The notes beneath the pieces are model-generated. The model was not told the DNA's origin, ran no database searches, and worked only from the letters and a program-made list of their open reading frames with translations. Below, in pieces: positions 8,493-17,418 of a stretch of 64,000 nucleotides of DNA. The position numbers and the translations under genes are program-made. This DNA comes from Pseudarthrobacter sulfonivorans (lineage in GTDB: Bacteria > Actinomycetota > Actinomycetes > Actinomycetales > Micrococcaceae): positions 124,001 through 188,000 of the forward strand of contig NZ_JACXBW010000001.1 of the NCBI RefSeq assembly GCF_014712225.1. The letters are read 5' to 3'. Numbering within the stretch: position 1 is the first letter of the stretch; each line of letters opens with the position of its first letter.

Positions 8493-10064
8493 TCACTCCG
8501 GCATGATCATGGTCCGCAGGTCCAGCTGCCGCAGCACCCTGTCCGCGACCTCGGGATCCATGTCGGGTTCATTGCGGGCCATCACCACTTCCTGCCGTGC
8601 AGCATCCAGGGCGATGGTTTGGACTGCGATGGCGAGCCCGCGGCCCCGGGACCGAAGCTCGGCCACGCTCTCGTTCCGCAGGCTGCCGTCCAGGAGCTCG
8701 GCATGCAGCCGGCTCATCTTTGCCTTGACCAGGGCCACTTTCTCCGGCGGAAGATCCTTCATGAGGTCATGCTGCTTCAGTGCGGCAACCGCCGCCTCCT
8801 GCGCCCGTTGGGCCAGCAGACGGGCGGCATCGCGTTCCTCTGACCCGTCCCCGGAAGCATCCAGGACCCGCATCAGCCACGGCAGCGTCAGCCCGGGCAG
8901 CACCAGGGTGGCCACCAGCACGGCACACGCGATTACCAGCAGGTAGTCCCGGGCAGGGAACGGCGTGCCGTCGGCCAGGGTGACCGGCAGCGCAAGCGCA
9001 AGGGCCAGGGTAGCGAGCCCGCGCATGCCGCACCAGGTGAGGATCAGGACCTCCTTGGCCGACGTGGGCTGGAGGACATTCTTGCGGTTCCGGGACCCCA
9101 GGGCCAGGACGGCCAGCCACAGGAACCGGACAACGAACACCAGCACGCAGACCAGCCCGGCGACGCCGAGCATGCCGAGGATGTCCGCACGTTCATCGTG
9201 GATGACGTGCCGGATTTCCAGCCCGACCAGCCCGAAGGCCAGACCGGTAGCCAGCAGCTCCACCACGTCCCAGAAGGCCGCCCGGGTGACCCGCTCCTCC
9301 GCGTACTGCGGCCGGGAGTGCCGCTGCATCTCCAGCGCGGTAACCACCACGGCAATCACGCCGGAGGCGTGCACCTCTTCTGCCAGGATGTAGGCCGCGA
9401 AGGGCACCACCAGCGTCACCGCGCTGCGTGCCACCAGCGAGGTGACCAGCCTGGTGATGAGTCCTGTCAGCCAGCCCATGGCCATGCCCACCACCACGGC
9501 AAGCGCGGCGCCGATCACAAACTTCAGGACGACGTCGGGCCCTATTTCGGTGCCGCCCACTGCAGCGGCGACCGCCGCCTGAAAGATCACGATGGCAGCG
9601 GCGTCGTTGAAGAGTCCCTCGCTTTGCAGCACGGTGGTGAGCCGGCGCGGCATGTGCACGCGGCCAGCCACCGATTCCACCGCAATGGGGTCCGGCGGCG
9701 CCACCATGGCACCCAGTGCGATCGCCGCCGGAATGCCGATGCCCGGAATCATGAGCCACGCGGCACCCGCCACAGCGGCGGTGCTGATGACCACCAGCGC
9801 CACGGCCAGCATGATCAGCGTGCGCCACCGTACCCGGAAGACCGCCCATGAACTGCGCTGTGCCGTGGCAAAGAGCAGCGGCGGCAGGAAGATGGGCAGG
9901 ATCAACTCAGGTGCGATGTTCAGGTCAGGGAAGCCAGGGATGAAGGTCAGACCGATGGCCAGCAGGAGCATGAGGACCGGATACGGCAGGCGGAGCCGGT
10001 CCCCCAGACCGACGGCCACCACTGTGGCCAACAAAAGTCCGATGATGAGTGCCAGCTGATCCAT
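8493..10064 (-). CDS. CPA1-family Na+(K+)/H+ antiporter
   Basis: A 523-residue NhaP-type antiporter. About 12 membrane segments cover residues 1-400, and a charged cytoplasmic tail of about 120 residues follows. Ion-site motifs are APPDPIAVESVAG (about 123-135) and SEGLFNDAAAIVIF (about 149-162); the latter carries the essential Asp. It exchanges monovalent cations for protons across the cytoplasmic membrane and helps pH and salt homeostasis. It is convergent with the ROK gene, 62 bases apart, and stands alone. Confidence 0.88.
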   Translation of the reverse strand: MDQLALIIGLLLATVVAVGLGDRLRLPYPVLMLLLAIGLTFIPGFPDLNIAPELILPIFLPPLLFATAQRSSWAVFRVRWRTLIMLAVALVVISTAAVAGAAWLMIPGIGIPAAIALGAMVAPPDPIAVESVAGRVHMPRRLTTVLQSEGLFNDAAAIVIFQAAVAAAVGGTEIGPDVVLKFVIGAALAVVVGMAMGWLTGLITRLVTSLVARSAVTLVVPFAAYILAEEVHASGVIAVVVTALEMQRHSRPQYAEERVTRAAFWDVVELLATGLAFGLVGLEIRHVIHDERADILGMLGVAGLVCVLVFVVRFLWLAVLALGSRNRKNVLQPTSAKEVLILTWCGMRGLATLALALALPVTLADGTPFPARDYLLVIACAVLVATLVLPGLTLPWLMRVLDASGDGSEERDAARLLAQRAQEAAVAALKQHDLMKDLPPEKVALVKAKMSRLHAELLDGSLRNESVAELRSRGRGLAIAVQTIALDAARQEVVMARNEPDMDPEVADRVLRQLDLRTMIMPE

Positions 10065-10213
10065 GTGCCTGCTTCCCCGGCGGGGCGGCCTGTCCCGCCG
10101 CCCGGTGGGAGGCGCCTGCCGCCGGTGTCAGTTTATCGGCGGCGGCACTTCATCGGCGCCTGTACTTTGGCGATGGCGGCACCGCCGCCAGGCCGCCTGC
10201 GCCGGATCGACCG

Positions 10214-10870
10214 TTAGGGCAGCGGTTCCAAAGCCGCCGCGATGGGCAGGGTGCCGTCGCGGAATTCGATGGTCCGTCCTGCTGTTTCGGGCAGGTCCAG
10301 TACTGCCGCAGCCACGCTGGCCGTGTTGCTGCGGGAGGTGGCTCCGTTGCCGTCCCGGGGCGGGTCGACTTCGATCAGGCCGCTCGCCGGCTGGTCCGTC
10401 AGGCTGCCCGGCCCCAGGATGGTCCAGGCAAGTCGGGTGCCGCGCAGGTACTGATCCGCCGCCGCCTTGGCATCGGCATAGGCGAAGAATGGGTTGTCAG
10501 CCGGGACGCCGTGGTCCGGGCCAGCGCCCAGGTAGGACACCATGACATACCGCCCGACGCCGGCCTCCGCCGCCGCGTCCATGGACCGGATGGCGGCGTC
10601 TCGGTCCACCGCGTAGGTGCGTTCCGGATTCCCGCCGCCGGCGCCGGCTGACCAGACCACGGCGTCGTGGCCGCTGAGCGCAGCGGCGATGGCCGCCGTC
10701 GTCGAGTCTTCAACATCCAGGACCGACGGCGTTGCCCCCGTTGCCGCGACGTCGGCGGCATGGTCCGGGTTGCGGATGATCGAGGTGACGCTGTGGCCCT
10801 CCGTGGTGAGGAGCGTGGACAGGTGGAGGGCCACTTTGCCGTGGCCGCCGATGATAGCGATGCGGGTCAT
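10214..10870 (-). CDS. NAD(P)H-binding atypical SDR protein
   Basis: A Rossmann protein of about 218 residues. It begins MTRIAIIGGHGKVALHL, a GxxGxxG dinucleotide site of the YwnB/SDR_a5 type. The YVMVSYLG segment (about 113) lacks the Tyr-x3-Lys pair of classical SDR enzymes. The ATG at 10870 is preferred over the in-frame ATG at 10891 because GGAGGGGCAG precedes it and other members begin directly before the Rossmann strand. Family roles include NAD(P)H sensing and flavin or quinone reduction; no substrate can be assigned. Confidence 0.78.
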   Translation of the reverse strand: MTRIAIIGGHGKVALHLSTLLTTEGHSVTSIIRNPDHAADVAATGATPSVLDVEDSTTAAIAAALSGHDAVVWSAGAGGGNPERTYAVDRDAAIRSMDAAAEAGVGRYVMVSYLGAGPDHGVPADNPFFAYADAKAAADQYLRGTRLAWTILGPGSLTDQPASGLIEVDPPRDGNGATSRSNTASVAAAVLDLPETAGRTIEFRDGTLPIAAALEPLP

Positions 10871-10905
10871 GCCCCCATTCTGCCCCTCCATGCCGTTCAG
10901 CGCAG

Positions 10906-11466
10906 TCAGGCGAGGGTGCGGTACCTGAGATAGACCACGCCGTTGCCGAACCTGTGTTCCGCCAGGAGTTCGAGCCGCAGGTTCAGGCCGTCGGGCAGGA
11001 AGCGCAGGCCGCCTCCAACAGCCACCGGGTTAACGAAGAGCTGGCACTCGTCCACGAGCCCGGCCTGCAGGGCGGCCGCGGCGAGGGTGGCGCCGCCGAT
11101 GCTGATGTTCCCGTCTGTGCTGTCCTTTAATTTCTGGACTGCTTCCGCGTCGAACGTCCGCTCGATCCTGGTCCGCGCTGTGGTGACGGTTGCGAGCGAC
11201 GAGGAGTAGACAACCTTGTCTGCCCCTTGCCAGATCCGGCCGTAATCCTGGATATAGTCCGGCGCACCGGGCGTGCTGCCGAGGGTTTCCCAAACCGACA
11301 TGACCTCATACATGCGGCGTCCGAGCAGGTACGTGCCGGCATCGCGTTCGAGATCATTGACGAAGGTGTGGACTTCCTGGTCCGGTTCGCTCCAGCTGAA
11401 GTCGCCGTCCCGGTCCGCCACGTACCCGTCAAGGGACGCGATGCCTGAATAGATGAGCTTGCCCAT
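10906..11466 (-). CDS. Dihydrofolate reductase-like (RibD C-terminal domain) protein
   Basis: A 186-residue protein of the RibD_C/YyaP type. MGKLIYSGIASLDGYVADRD opens the fold, YLLGRRMYEVM (about 46-56) is the conserved second motif, and GNISIGGATLAAAAL (about 117-131) binds NADPH phosphate. Family members reduce pteridine- or riboflavin-like compounds, but most stand-alone copies are uncharacterised. It ends 35 bases before the neighbouring NAD(P)H-binding gene, so the two are probably cotranscribed. Confidence 0.82.
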   Translation of the reverse strand: MGKLIYSGIASLDGYVADRDGDFSWSEPDQEVHTFVNDLERDAGTYLLGRRMYEVMSVWETLGSTPGAPDYIQDYGRIWQGADKVVYSSSLATVTTARTRIERTFDAEAVQKLKDSTDGNISIGGATLAAAALQAGLVDECQLFVNPVAVGGGLRFLPDGLNLRLELLAEHRFGNGVVYLRYRTLA

Positions 11467-11569
11467 CCGCCCATTGTGCCGCCGTCGTGCGGTGTTGGAT
11501 AGGCCGCGCCTCCCTGGAGCGGCGACGTCTCGTCGCTATTGCACGCCCTCCGCAGCGAGAGCTCGCCCC

Positions 11570-12352
11570 TCACTTGACGAAGAACTGTTGGGCCAAGGTC
11601 CAGAGGTTGGTGGTGGTCCAGTAAATCAGGACGCCGATCGGGAAGAGGACGCCGCCAACGCTGAAGATCAGCGGCAGGATGTACAGGAACATTCTCTGCT
11701 GTCGCAGCAAGGGATTGTCCGCGGAATCCTCGGGCATGCTCCTGGCCATAATCCGTCGCTGCGTCATGAACTGCGAGGCCGTCATGGCCAGGATCATGAG
11801 GACAGTCAGGACTGTGACCGCCGCTTGATCACCTGCGCCGCCGTGCAGTACGGACGCTGACAGCGGGGCACCAAAAATACTTGATTGGTCGAACTGCACC
11901 ACCTGCTGGCGGCTCATCGCGCCAATGCCCTGACCTTGCCCGGCTGCTGAGGTGATGCCGGAAAGCACCTGGAAAAGGGCGAGGAAGAACGGCACCTGGA
12001 TCAGCACGGGAAGGCAGGCGGACAAAGGATTGGTTCCATGTTCCTTGTACAGCGCCATCTGCTCCTGCGCCATGGCCTGCCGGGAAAGCTGATCCGTTTT
12101 GCCCCTGTACTTGTCCTGCAGCTTCTTCAAGTCCGGCTGCAGTCGCCGCATCCGGCGCTGGGCGTTGACCTGTCTGAGGAAGACCGGAATCAAAGCGGCA
12201 CGGATGATCAGCACCAGCCCGATGATGGAAAACGTCCATGTCCAGCCGTTGGCCGCCGGCATGCCGATGCTGCTCAAGGCGTCGTGGAACCAGACCATGA
12301 GGGCGGAGACAAGCCACTTGAACGGGGCCATGATCGTTGCGAAGACGTCCAC
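11570..12352 (-). CDS. YidC/Oxa1-family membrane protein insertase
   Basis: A 260-residue YidC2/OxaA-type insertase. It has an N-terminal helix (about 12-30), a long helix (about 38-60) and the basic coiled region QVNAQRRMRRLQPDLKKLQ, then LSACLPVLIQVPFFLALFQV (about 113-132) and further membrane segments. There is no periplasmic P1 domain. It inserts membrane proteins with or without SecYEG. It lies outside the usual rnpA-yidC-jag cluster near the origin, so it is probably a second paralogue. The upstream GAAGGGGG is a plausible ribosome site. Confidence 0.85.
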   Translation of the reverse strand: MDVFATIMAPFKWLVSALMVWFHDALSSIGMPAANGWTWTFSIIGLVLIIRAALIPVFLRQVNAQRRMRRLQPDLKKLQDKYRGKTDQLSRQAMAQEQMALYKEHGTNPLSACLPVLIQVPFFLALFQVLSGITSAAGQGQGIGAMSRQQVVQFDQSSIFGAPLSASVLHGGAGDQAAVTVLTVLMILAMTASQFMTQRRIMARSMPEDSADNPLLRQQRMFLYILPLIFSVGGVLFPIGVLIYWTTTNLWTLAQQFFVK

Positions 12353-12511
12353 TGAAACCCCCTTCGCCAGATGCTGCCAAGCTACGGCGAAAAGCCTCGC
12401 TTGTCACGGCCCGGCGCAGCAGAGCACGGGTCAGCACAGCTCGTCGCCGCTCCGGTTGAACACAGGGTGGGCAGGGCATTTCAGGCCGCCGTGGGGGTGC
12501 GGCCTCACGAC

Positions 12512-13633
12512 TCAACTCGAGTGGCCGTGATCAGGGTCGCCCGAGGACAGTGATGGCGCCGAAGCTGTGGCTGTCGCTAGCGTCGTCTTGCGTCGTTGTT
12601 GGAATAAATAGACGGCGCCCGCGATCACCATGGCGGCTAGTACGCAGAGTGCCACGATGAGAGTCGTAGTCAGTGAATTGTCACTAGTCGAAGCCGCCTG
12701 CGGTGCAGCTGGCTGGGCAGCTGCACCATTCGACCCGGAGGTCGTCGACGCCCCCGCAGCTGCTGTAAGCTTCACGCCGTTTTGCTCCAGAAAGGTCCGG
12801 AGGGTCGCAGTATCCGTCACAAACGATTCATTCCTATTGGTAAACCCGCTGCTGTTGACACCAACGACCTCGCCAGCCGCGTTAAGTGTAGGTCCGCCAG
12901 ACATGCCACTGATCAGCTCGCCATCCAGTTGAAGCTTCGGCACGCCTTTCTTGGATACGGTCTGGGCGCTTATCGATCCCTCCTTGAAGGTAGGTGACTG
13001 CCGGGTGGCTTCCGTGATTGATGCGGTGTCACTGGGAAAGCCGACAGCTGTTATGTGGTCGCGAACCTTCGGCGCCTGCTCCGCAATTGGGAGGACAGTG
13101 CCGGCAGTATCCTTGCCGACAACCTGCACTAAGGCGTTATCGCCGGCTTCGGGATCCTGAGCAGCGACCAGTCGTGCCGTGATCCCGTCCTTGTCGAAAG
13201 GGGCATTCTTGACGATGCTCGGCTGGCCAATTGAGATGGTCGGTGTCGATTCGACCCGAACAGTCCACGTGAGCTGATCCAGATTGAACTGGCCACTGGT
13301 GGGGGCGAGCTTGTTCTCATTGATAACGGTCTGGAGCAGTGCCTTGCGAACGGCGTCATCGTACTGCACGCAGTGGCCCGCTGTCACGATATCGCCGGCT
13401 CCGCTGACGATGAAGCCTGTGCAGCCTTTGCCTGCGGTCGCCGTGAAGCGCTGGGAAGTGTCATCCGAGTATGGAACTTCAACTTGACCTACCCAGGAGG
13501 AGTCAACCCACACCGTCGATCGCATCACCTGATCAGTGTCGATGTCCGCAACAGCGGGCAATGCGGGCACTCCGACCGCCAGAAGTGCGAGGCAGGGAAC
13601 TAGCGAGGCTCGTAGCAGGGGCTTCATGGCCAT
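12512..13633 (-). CDS. Exported, membrane-anchored trypsin-like serine protease
   Basis: A 373-residue protein with a signal peptide (about 1-29, ending ALPAVAD). A chymotrypsin-fold domain has catalytic His87 in TAGHCVQ, a likely Asp165 in AGDNALVQV and Ser245 in SGMSGGPTL. Cys71 and Cys88 probably form a disulfide. After a Ala/Ser/Pro-rich linker comes a C-terminal helix (about 322-344) followed by QQRRK. The topology is an extracellular protease domain held at the membrane. The ATG at 13633 is preferred because GAGAAAG precedes it. The next gene, yidC-like, is 159 bases downstream. Confidence 0.85.
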   Translation of the reverse strand: MAMKPLLRASLVPCLALLAVGVPALPAVADIDTDQVMRSTVWVDSSWVGQVEVPYSDDTSQRFTATAGKGCTGFIVSGAGDIVTAGHCVQYDDAVRKALLQTVINENKLAPTSGQFNLDQLTWTVRVESTPTISIGQPSIVKNAPFDKDGITARLVAAQDPEAGDNALVQVVGKDTAGTVLPIAEQAPKVRDHITAVGFPSDTASITEATRQSPTFKEGSISAQTVSKKGVPKLQLDGELISGMSGGPTLNAAGEVVGVNSSGFTNRNESFVTDTATLRTFLEQNGVKLTAAAGASTTSGSNGAAAQPAAPQAASTSDNSLTTTLIVALCVLAAMVIAGAVYLFQQRRKTTLATATASAPSLSSGDPDHGHSS

Positions 13634-13799
13634 ATCTTTCTCGTTCGGCGGCGCATCCATCCCCTGCTACGAATGCATGATCCGGGTGAATCATGCCTGC
13701 ATTGTAGGCGATAAAGTATTTGCCTTCAACGAAATTTTGACCAATATTTACCGGTTTGAAAGTGTCACTCCTAAACTGTCGTGCACATGCGGCATTCTG

Positions 13800-13828
13800 A
13801 AAGCCCGCCCTCATTAAAAGCGGGCTTT
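13800..13828. terminator. Terminator-like hairpin
   Basis: AAAGCCCGC (13800-13808) pairs perfectly with GCGGGCTTT (13820-13828) around an 11-base AT-rich loop. It has symmetrical A/T flanks and could work in either direction. No intact gene ends beside it, which fits a deleted neighbour. Confidence 0.5.
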
Positions 13829-13966
13829 GCGGAATGCCGGCGAGCGTCACGGCCCGGGGCGGGGCCCGACGGGAAGGGGGGCCACCCTCACCCATCACGC
13901 TCCCGAAAGTCCATAAAACCGTACTTCCGCGAATACATACGGGCAAATACACGGGTTTAGCTGGGG

Positions 13967-14054
13967 GCTCCGACCGGCGTTGGTTCGGTGACCTCTGATT
14001 TACAGTCAAACGTTTTTGCTTCGAACCGGGGCCAGCGGCACTGGTGTCCGGAGC
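13967..14054 (-). other. tRNA-like 88-nt module, copy A
   Basis: Read leftward, the ends GCTCCG (14054-14049) and CGGAGC (13972-13967) pair as an acceptor-like stem. The centre has a TTTGA-CTGTAAA-TCAGA anticodon-like arm (Tyr GTA in register), followed by AGGTCACCG and a CCGGT T-arm-like part. The D-arm region is too long and does not fold as a normal tRNA, so this is a decayed or mimic tRNA rather than a functional one. Copy B at 18116-18203 is exactly the same length. Confidence 0.45.
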
Positions 14055-14260
14055 AGGTAGTCGAACAACCGGGAGCATCATCTCCCGGTGGCCTGTTCAG
14101 GCCACCGGGAGGCGCTTACGGGACAAACGGTAGATCACACGGCCATGAGAGGAAGGCTGGGGCCGTAGATGGCTACTGAGATCCTCATGTGGCTCCTTAG
14201 CCCCGCTCCGCACCGGAAGCGAGCCGCCACACCTCCAAGAGTTTCCTCACGTGTGCTTGC

Positions 14261-14355
14261 ACACAGAAAAACCCCGGGAATCTCAAGGATCCCGGGGGCT
14301 TAGCCTGTAGCGGTGGGGAGGCTCAATCTCCCGACCTCACGATTATGAGTCGTGC
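14261..14355. repeat. attL-like copy of tRNA-Met 3' half plus terminator
   Basis: It matches 18451-18545 across 95 bases with a handful of substitutions. It includes TAGCGGTGGGGAGGCTC (acceptor and T-arm, antisense) and CACGATTATGAGTCGTGC (anticodon arm). After 14355 the match stops and no tRNA 5' half follows. The terminator hairpin (14272-14297) is retained. Confidence 0.8.
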
Positions 14356-14393
14356 AATTGTTCCTCTAGATTAGTAAGGCCTTTCGGCAGTTA

Positions 14394-14411
14394 GTAGCCA
14401 TTTCGTAGCCA
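14394..14411. repeat. Paired arm-type site, left end
   Basis: GTAGCCA occurs at 14394-14400 and 14405-14411, an 11-base period, just inside the left repeat and before the integrase fragment. The same arrangement occurs at 18365-18382 near the right end. Integrase arm-binding sites have this form. Confidence 0.5.
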
Positions 14412-14429
14412 CCTCTTTTTCGGAGCCGC

Positions 14430-15044
14430 TCAGTTGGCCACGGCGGGGGCAGTCAGTAGGGCATCGACGGCCCGCGCCGACGACTGCCCGTCGTGAGCGA
14501 ACAGTTGAGCGTAAACGTCCATCGTCGTCACGGCCGAACTGTGGCCCGCTATCTGCTGCCCAACTTTAGGGTTGGCTCCAGTGCTGATCGACAATGTCAC
14601 GGCGGTGCGCCGCAGGTCATGAAACACGATGTTCGGAAGCTTTGGGTCCAGCGCTTGGCATCGCTTCACCGCGGGATGGAATACGCGGCGTGCAAAGTTG
14701 GATGATCTCGGTTCCGCACCTGATGGTGATGTAAAGACCAGGGCACGAATGCCAGGCGCTCGTTGATACCTTCCCTGTCGCCAAGACGGGGAGGTGGAGG
14801 TCCAATTCTCCGCGCCGCGGAGCCAAGTTCTCACTGCAGGTCCGCCCGTAGACGGGTCATGAGCGGTCCTGAGCGGCGAAATTTTGACAACGGTACTGCG
14901 CCTGGCACGAAAGACACCCGGACCCCTTGACAGCGTCAATTGATCGTCCGGTAGCCGCCAGTAGCCAAGCGCAAGAGTGCAGCACGGTTCCCCTCGATGG
15001 GCAACCCATATGCGGTGCCGTTTGAAATGTCCTCGACACGTCAA
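14430..15044 (-). pseudogene. Truncated tyrosine recombinase (integrase), C-terminal part
   Basis: Recognisable homology begins near 14775 (ALVFTSPSG) and runs to the stop at 14430. It includes HDLRRTAVTLSIS (catalytic His and second Arg), the GHSS box and the nucleophile region TTMDVYAQLF with the active Tyr. The N-terminal core-binding domain and first catalytic Arg are missing. The upstream part of the open frame (14776-15044) shows no integrase similarity. It lies directly inside the left repeat, as the integrase of an integrated element usually does. It should be inactive. Confidence 0.8.
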
Positions 15045-15241
15045 GTGTCGCGGTCATGAACGGATGCGGTTAGTGCTGGGTCGGCCTTGACGCCGACCGG
15101 CCGGTGGGGAGTCGGTGAAGGTCCGGAGCCGGGTGCCGCCCGGGGCGATGTGCGCCCCGGAACACCTATCAGGGCTTGGGGGCCGGTTGCGATCGGGCGG
15201 GTGGCGCCTTCCGTCACCAGAATGTGTCCAGCGATTAGTGG

Positions 15242-15273
15242 TCCCGGGCCTAGCATAAGAATCAGGCCCGGGA
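15242..15273. terminator. Perfect hairpin beyond the secreted-protein gene
   Basis: TCCCGGGCCT (15242-15251) and AGGCCCGGGA (15264-15273) form a perfect 10-bp stem with a 12-base loop. No U-run follows, so it may stabilise an RNA end rather than terminate transcription. Confidence 0.45.
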
Positions 15274-15281
15274 GCCGTTCT

Positions 15282-15318
15282 GTCAGGGCGGGGGGATGTC
15301 ACTCACCCCCTGCCCGAC
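15282..15318 (-). terminator. GC-rich hairpin at the secreted-protein stop
   Basis: GTCAGGGCGGGGG (15282-15294) pairs with CCCCCTGCCCGAC (15306-15318) with small bulges. The hairpin begins at the base next to the stop codon at 15319-15321, so it marks the 3' end of that gene. There is no long U tract. Confidence 0.5.
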
Positions 15319-16036
15319 TCACCTCTTCGGGCGTTGGACATACGCTACGCACTCGCCCTGGTTCTTGAACTGCGGGTAATTTTTCCATCCCCCGTTCTTG
15401 CACTGGTCCACGCTGGTCGGCGCAGCGGGAACGACTGGAACGACACCATTGGAGGTCGAAAATGTTTCATTGAATGGTTGGAAAATTGCTACCCCATTGT
15501 TTGGCATCTCAGCATCCCTGGCGAACGCTGTGCCGCTGTCCGTGTAGCTCGCGCCTCCAGTGTTGATGGTGGCCGAGTAAGTCAGGGCCGGCGCGTCAAA
15601 AGCCCCGAACGACCCGGCGCACCAAGCGAAGCCTCCGCCGCCCGCGGCAAGGTCCTTCGTCCCGGTTACCGTGCCCGCGGCACTCGTGATGGTAAACGTG
15701 GAGTGAAATGAGCTTAGGGTGCTCGTTATGTCCGGAGGATTAGGAATGCCAGCGGCACCGACAGTGATGTCTTCGACGAAGGTGCCAGGGTAGGGTCCCG
15801 TCGCGGTTCCGGTTGCATGAAGGGTGAACGTGCCACCCCCAGTGCTCGTACAGGCGTAGGATGCAGCATCGAACGCCCCCTGTGGGCTTAGGAACACCTC
15901 TCCAGCAAGACTCGGCGGGGGGGGTTGTCGCGGCCTGCGCGCCCGGGGATGCTACGACGAGTCCGGCGGCAACTAGGAACATAATCGGGAACATTTTGCT
16001 GATTTTCATGATGCGACTTCGGGCTGCAGTGGGCAT
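15319..16036 (-). pseudogene. Frameshifted secreted protein with C-terminal CKNGGW motif
   Basis: The N-terminal frame starts at 16036 (GAGAGG 7 bases upstream) and encodes a signal peptide (KISKMFPIMFLVAAGLVVAS, ending GAQAA). The rest of the protein, about 195 residues, continues in another frame from about 15917 to the stop at 15319. The frames join at a run of 8 C on the coding strand (15917-15924); 7 C would restore one product of about 238 residues. The tail carries DQCKNGGWKNYPQFKNQGEC, a two-Cys motif known from many actinobacterial secreted proteins of unknown role. It is either a true lesion, a slippage site or a sequencing error. Confidence 0.7.
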
Positions 16037-16360
16037 GATGACCTCTCTGTCATCTCGGGTAGAGAAAGCAAAGGTACCTTCTGTTCCAAGGCACGAGCCA
16101 AGAAAGCAGGATGGTTAGGGACCAAATTAGGGGTTCGTTGTCCGCACTCCCCAAGGGGGACAGGTAAGCACCCCCCGAGATTGTCTTCACACGCTGGATG
16201 TGGCCCCGCAAGTTTCCCCGCGATACATGCCAAAAGGCCCGAGTCCGGGAGCTCCGAGTATGCGAAGCCGCCAACCTTGGCGAACAGGGAGAGATGTCGG
16301 CCGGTTGTCCGCAAGGCCGGCCACCTTCCCTGATGGATCGCTTAGGCGTTAACGTAAGCC
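16037..16360. other. Gene-free spacer
   Basis: This 324-base stretch separates the leftward secreted-protein gene from the rightward small membrane-protein gene, so it should hold divergent promoters. A GGCCGG/CCGGCC inverted pair lies near 16299-16320. No coding frame with a convincing start or homology was seen. Confidence 0.4.
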
Positions 16361-16732
16361 ATGGAATTGTTAGTTGGGATCGTGATCATCCTGATTCTCT
16401 GGTTCATTGGGGTCTTGGCCTGCACGATTCTCCCCATCCTGGCTCTGGGCAGGTTTGTCCGGCGGCGATCGAGGCCGGAGCCGCAGCAGTTCTCGTACGT
16501 GCGACAGCCGCCGAAGCCGCCCGTGAGGCGGGAGAAGCCCCAGGGACCCGACCCTGCGGAGTACTTGCAGAAGTGGGACGCGCCCCACAAGCGGTTCGTC
16601 GTCCAGGACAAGAATGCATGGGACCGCGAGTTCAAAGCGGCCGAGGAGGGGACGGAGCCGCCCCCGGTGCAGCCGACGGCGACGTCGGAAGTGCTTGCCA
16701 AACTGAGCTCCAGGCTGGGGCAACTCGAGTAG
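16361..16732 (+). CDS. Small single-span membrane protein, unknown
   Basis: A 123-residue protein with one N-terminal helix (about 4-28, IVIILILWFIGVLACTILP) followed by RFVRRRSRPE, which suggests the tail faces the cytoplasm. The tail is rich in Pro and charged residues (QPPKPPVRREKPQGPDP) and ends with a possible short coiled segment (SEVLAKLSSRLGQLE). No family was recognised. The ribosome site is weak. It lies inside the element remnant and may be an element cargo gene; confidence that it is translated is moderate. Confidence 0.5.
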   Translation: MELLVGIVIILILWFIGVLACTILPILALGRFVRRRSRPEPQQFSYVRQPPKPPVRREKPQGPDPAEYLQKWDAPHKRFVVQDKNAWDREFKAAEEGTEPPPVQPTATSEVLAKLSSRLGQLE

Positions 16733-17182
16733 GACGGAGACAGGGACGGGAGAGGCTTTCCCCGACGGCCGGGGTCGCGGCCTCGCGGATTGACCGGCGA
16801 AGGTGGTGTTCCGCCCCACGCTAAGAACCATGCCGTCCGCGCCGTTCACAGGTTCATCAGCGCCGAAGCACATAGCCTCAATTGGGCGGCATGACATGAA
16901 TAAGATACTCGATGCATTCGATTCCCATATCGACCCGATTGTCACTTATCAACCGAATATGGTTGGTTCTTAACCCGTACGCGAGCCTAGGCGCTTGAGC
17001 GGGCAGGCGCCATAGCCGCTTTGGGGTCACCCCCAGGGGTCTAGGCAAGGGCCCTGGGGGCCTGTCCAGGAGTCGCACTCGGGTGTCCGTTGCGCAGGTC
17101 AGCTCCATCATGGGAGCCAACATGTTGCCCGGGAGATATGGAGCCAGAGATATTGCGAAGGACCCCCGGCGGGACGCCCTTG
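16733..17182. other. Gene-free spacer in the element remnant
   Basis: No convincing gene in about 450 bases. CCCCAGGG (17031-17038) and CCCTGGGG (17052-17059) form an 8-bp stem that could end transcription of a neighbour. Base composition near 16900-16970 is AT-richer than its surroundings, as expected of imported DNA. Confidence 0.4.
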
Positions 17183-17410
17183 TTACTTGGGCGTGTCTTG
17201 CAGTTCCTTTGCCCTGCTCTGGAGCTTATTGCGCTTACGTCTGAGCAGGTGGTAGGGGATCATCAGGGCCAGCGCAGCCACTACGAACCAAATACTGTTC
17301 CCCGTGGTGGCCAGGTCGGTGGTCAACCAGAGCCAGAGCCAGATCGCCACCACCGCCCAGTACAGCACGTTGAGTGACGTGATTGCGTAGTCGATCATTG
17401 AGCGCTGCAT
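17183..17410 (-). CDS. Small two-helix membrane protein
   Basis: A 75-residue protein with two hydrophobic segments (about 13-31, SLNVLYWAVVAIWLWLWL, and 38-54, SIWFVVAALALMIPYHL) and a basic tail (RRKRNKLQSRAKELQ). Its start is 8 bases after the stop of the tiny gene upstream, so the two form one transcription unit. No family recognised. Paired small membrane proteins on a mobile remnant could be an immunity, addiction or exclusion module, but nothing in the sequence proves that. Confidence 0.5.
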   Translation of the reverse strand: MQRSMIDYAITSLNVLYWAVVAIWLWLWLTTDLATTGNSIWFVVAALALMIPYHLLRRKRNKLQSRAKELQDTPK

Positions 17411-17418
17411 GACGCGAC

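Larger units (their letters stand above)
13661..14260. other. Gene-free region left of the tRNA-Met repeat
   Basis: 13661-13790 is notably AT-rich and probably holds the promoter of the protease gene. A terminator hairpin follows at 13800-13828. An 88-nt tRNA-like module lies at 13967-14054. TCCCGGTGGCCT (14083-14094) and its perfect complement (14099-14110) form a 12-bp stem. From 13964 onward the sequence is related, with divergence, to 18112-18450, so this is probably the end of an older related element. No convincing coding frame was seen. Confidence 0.5.
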
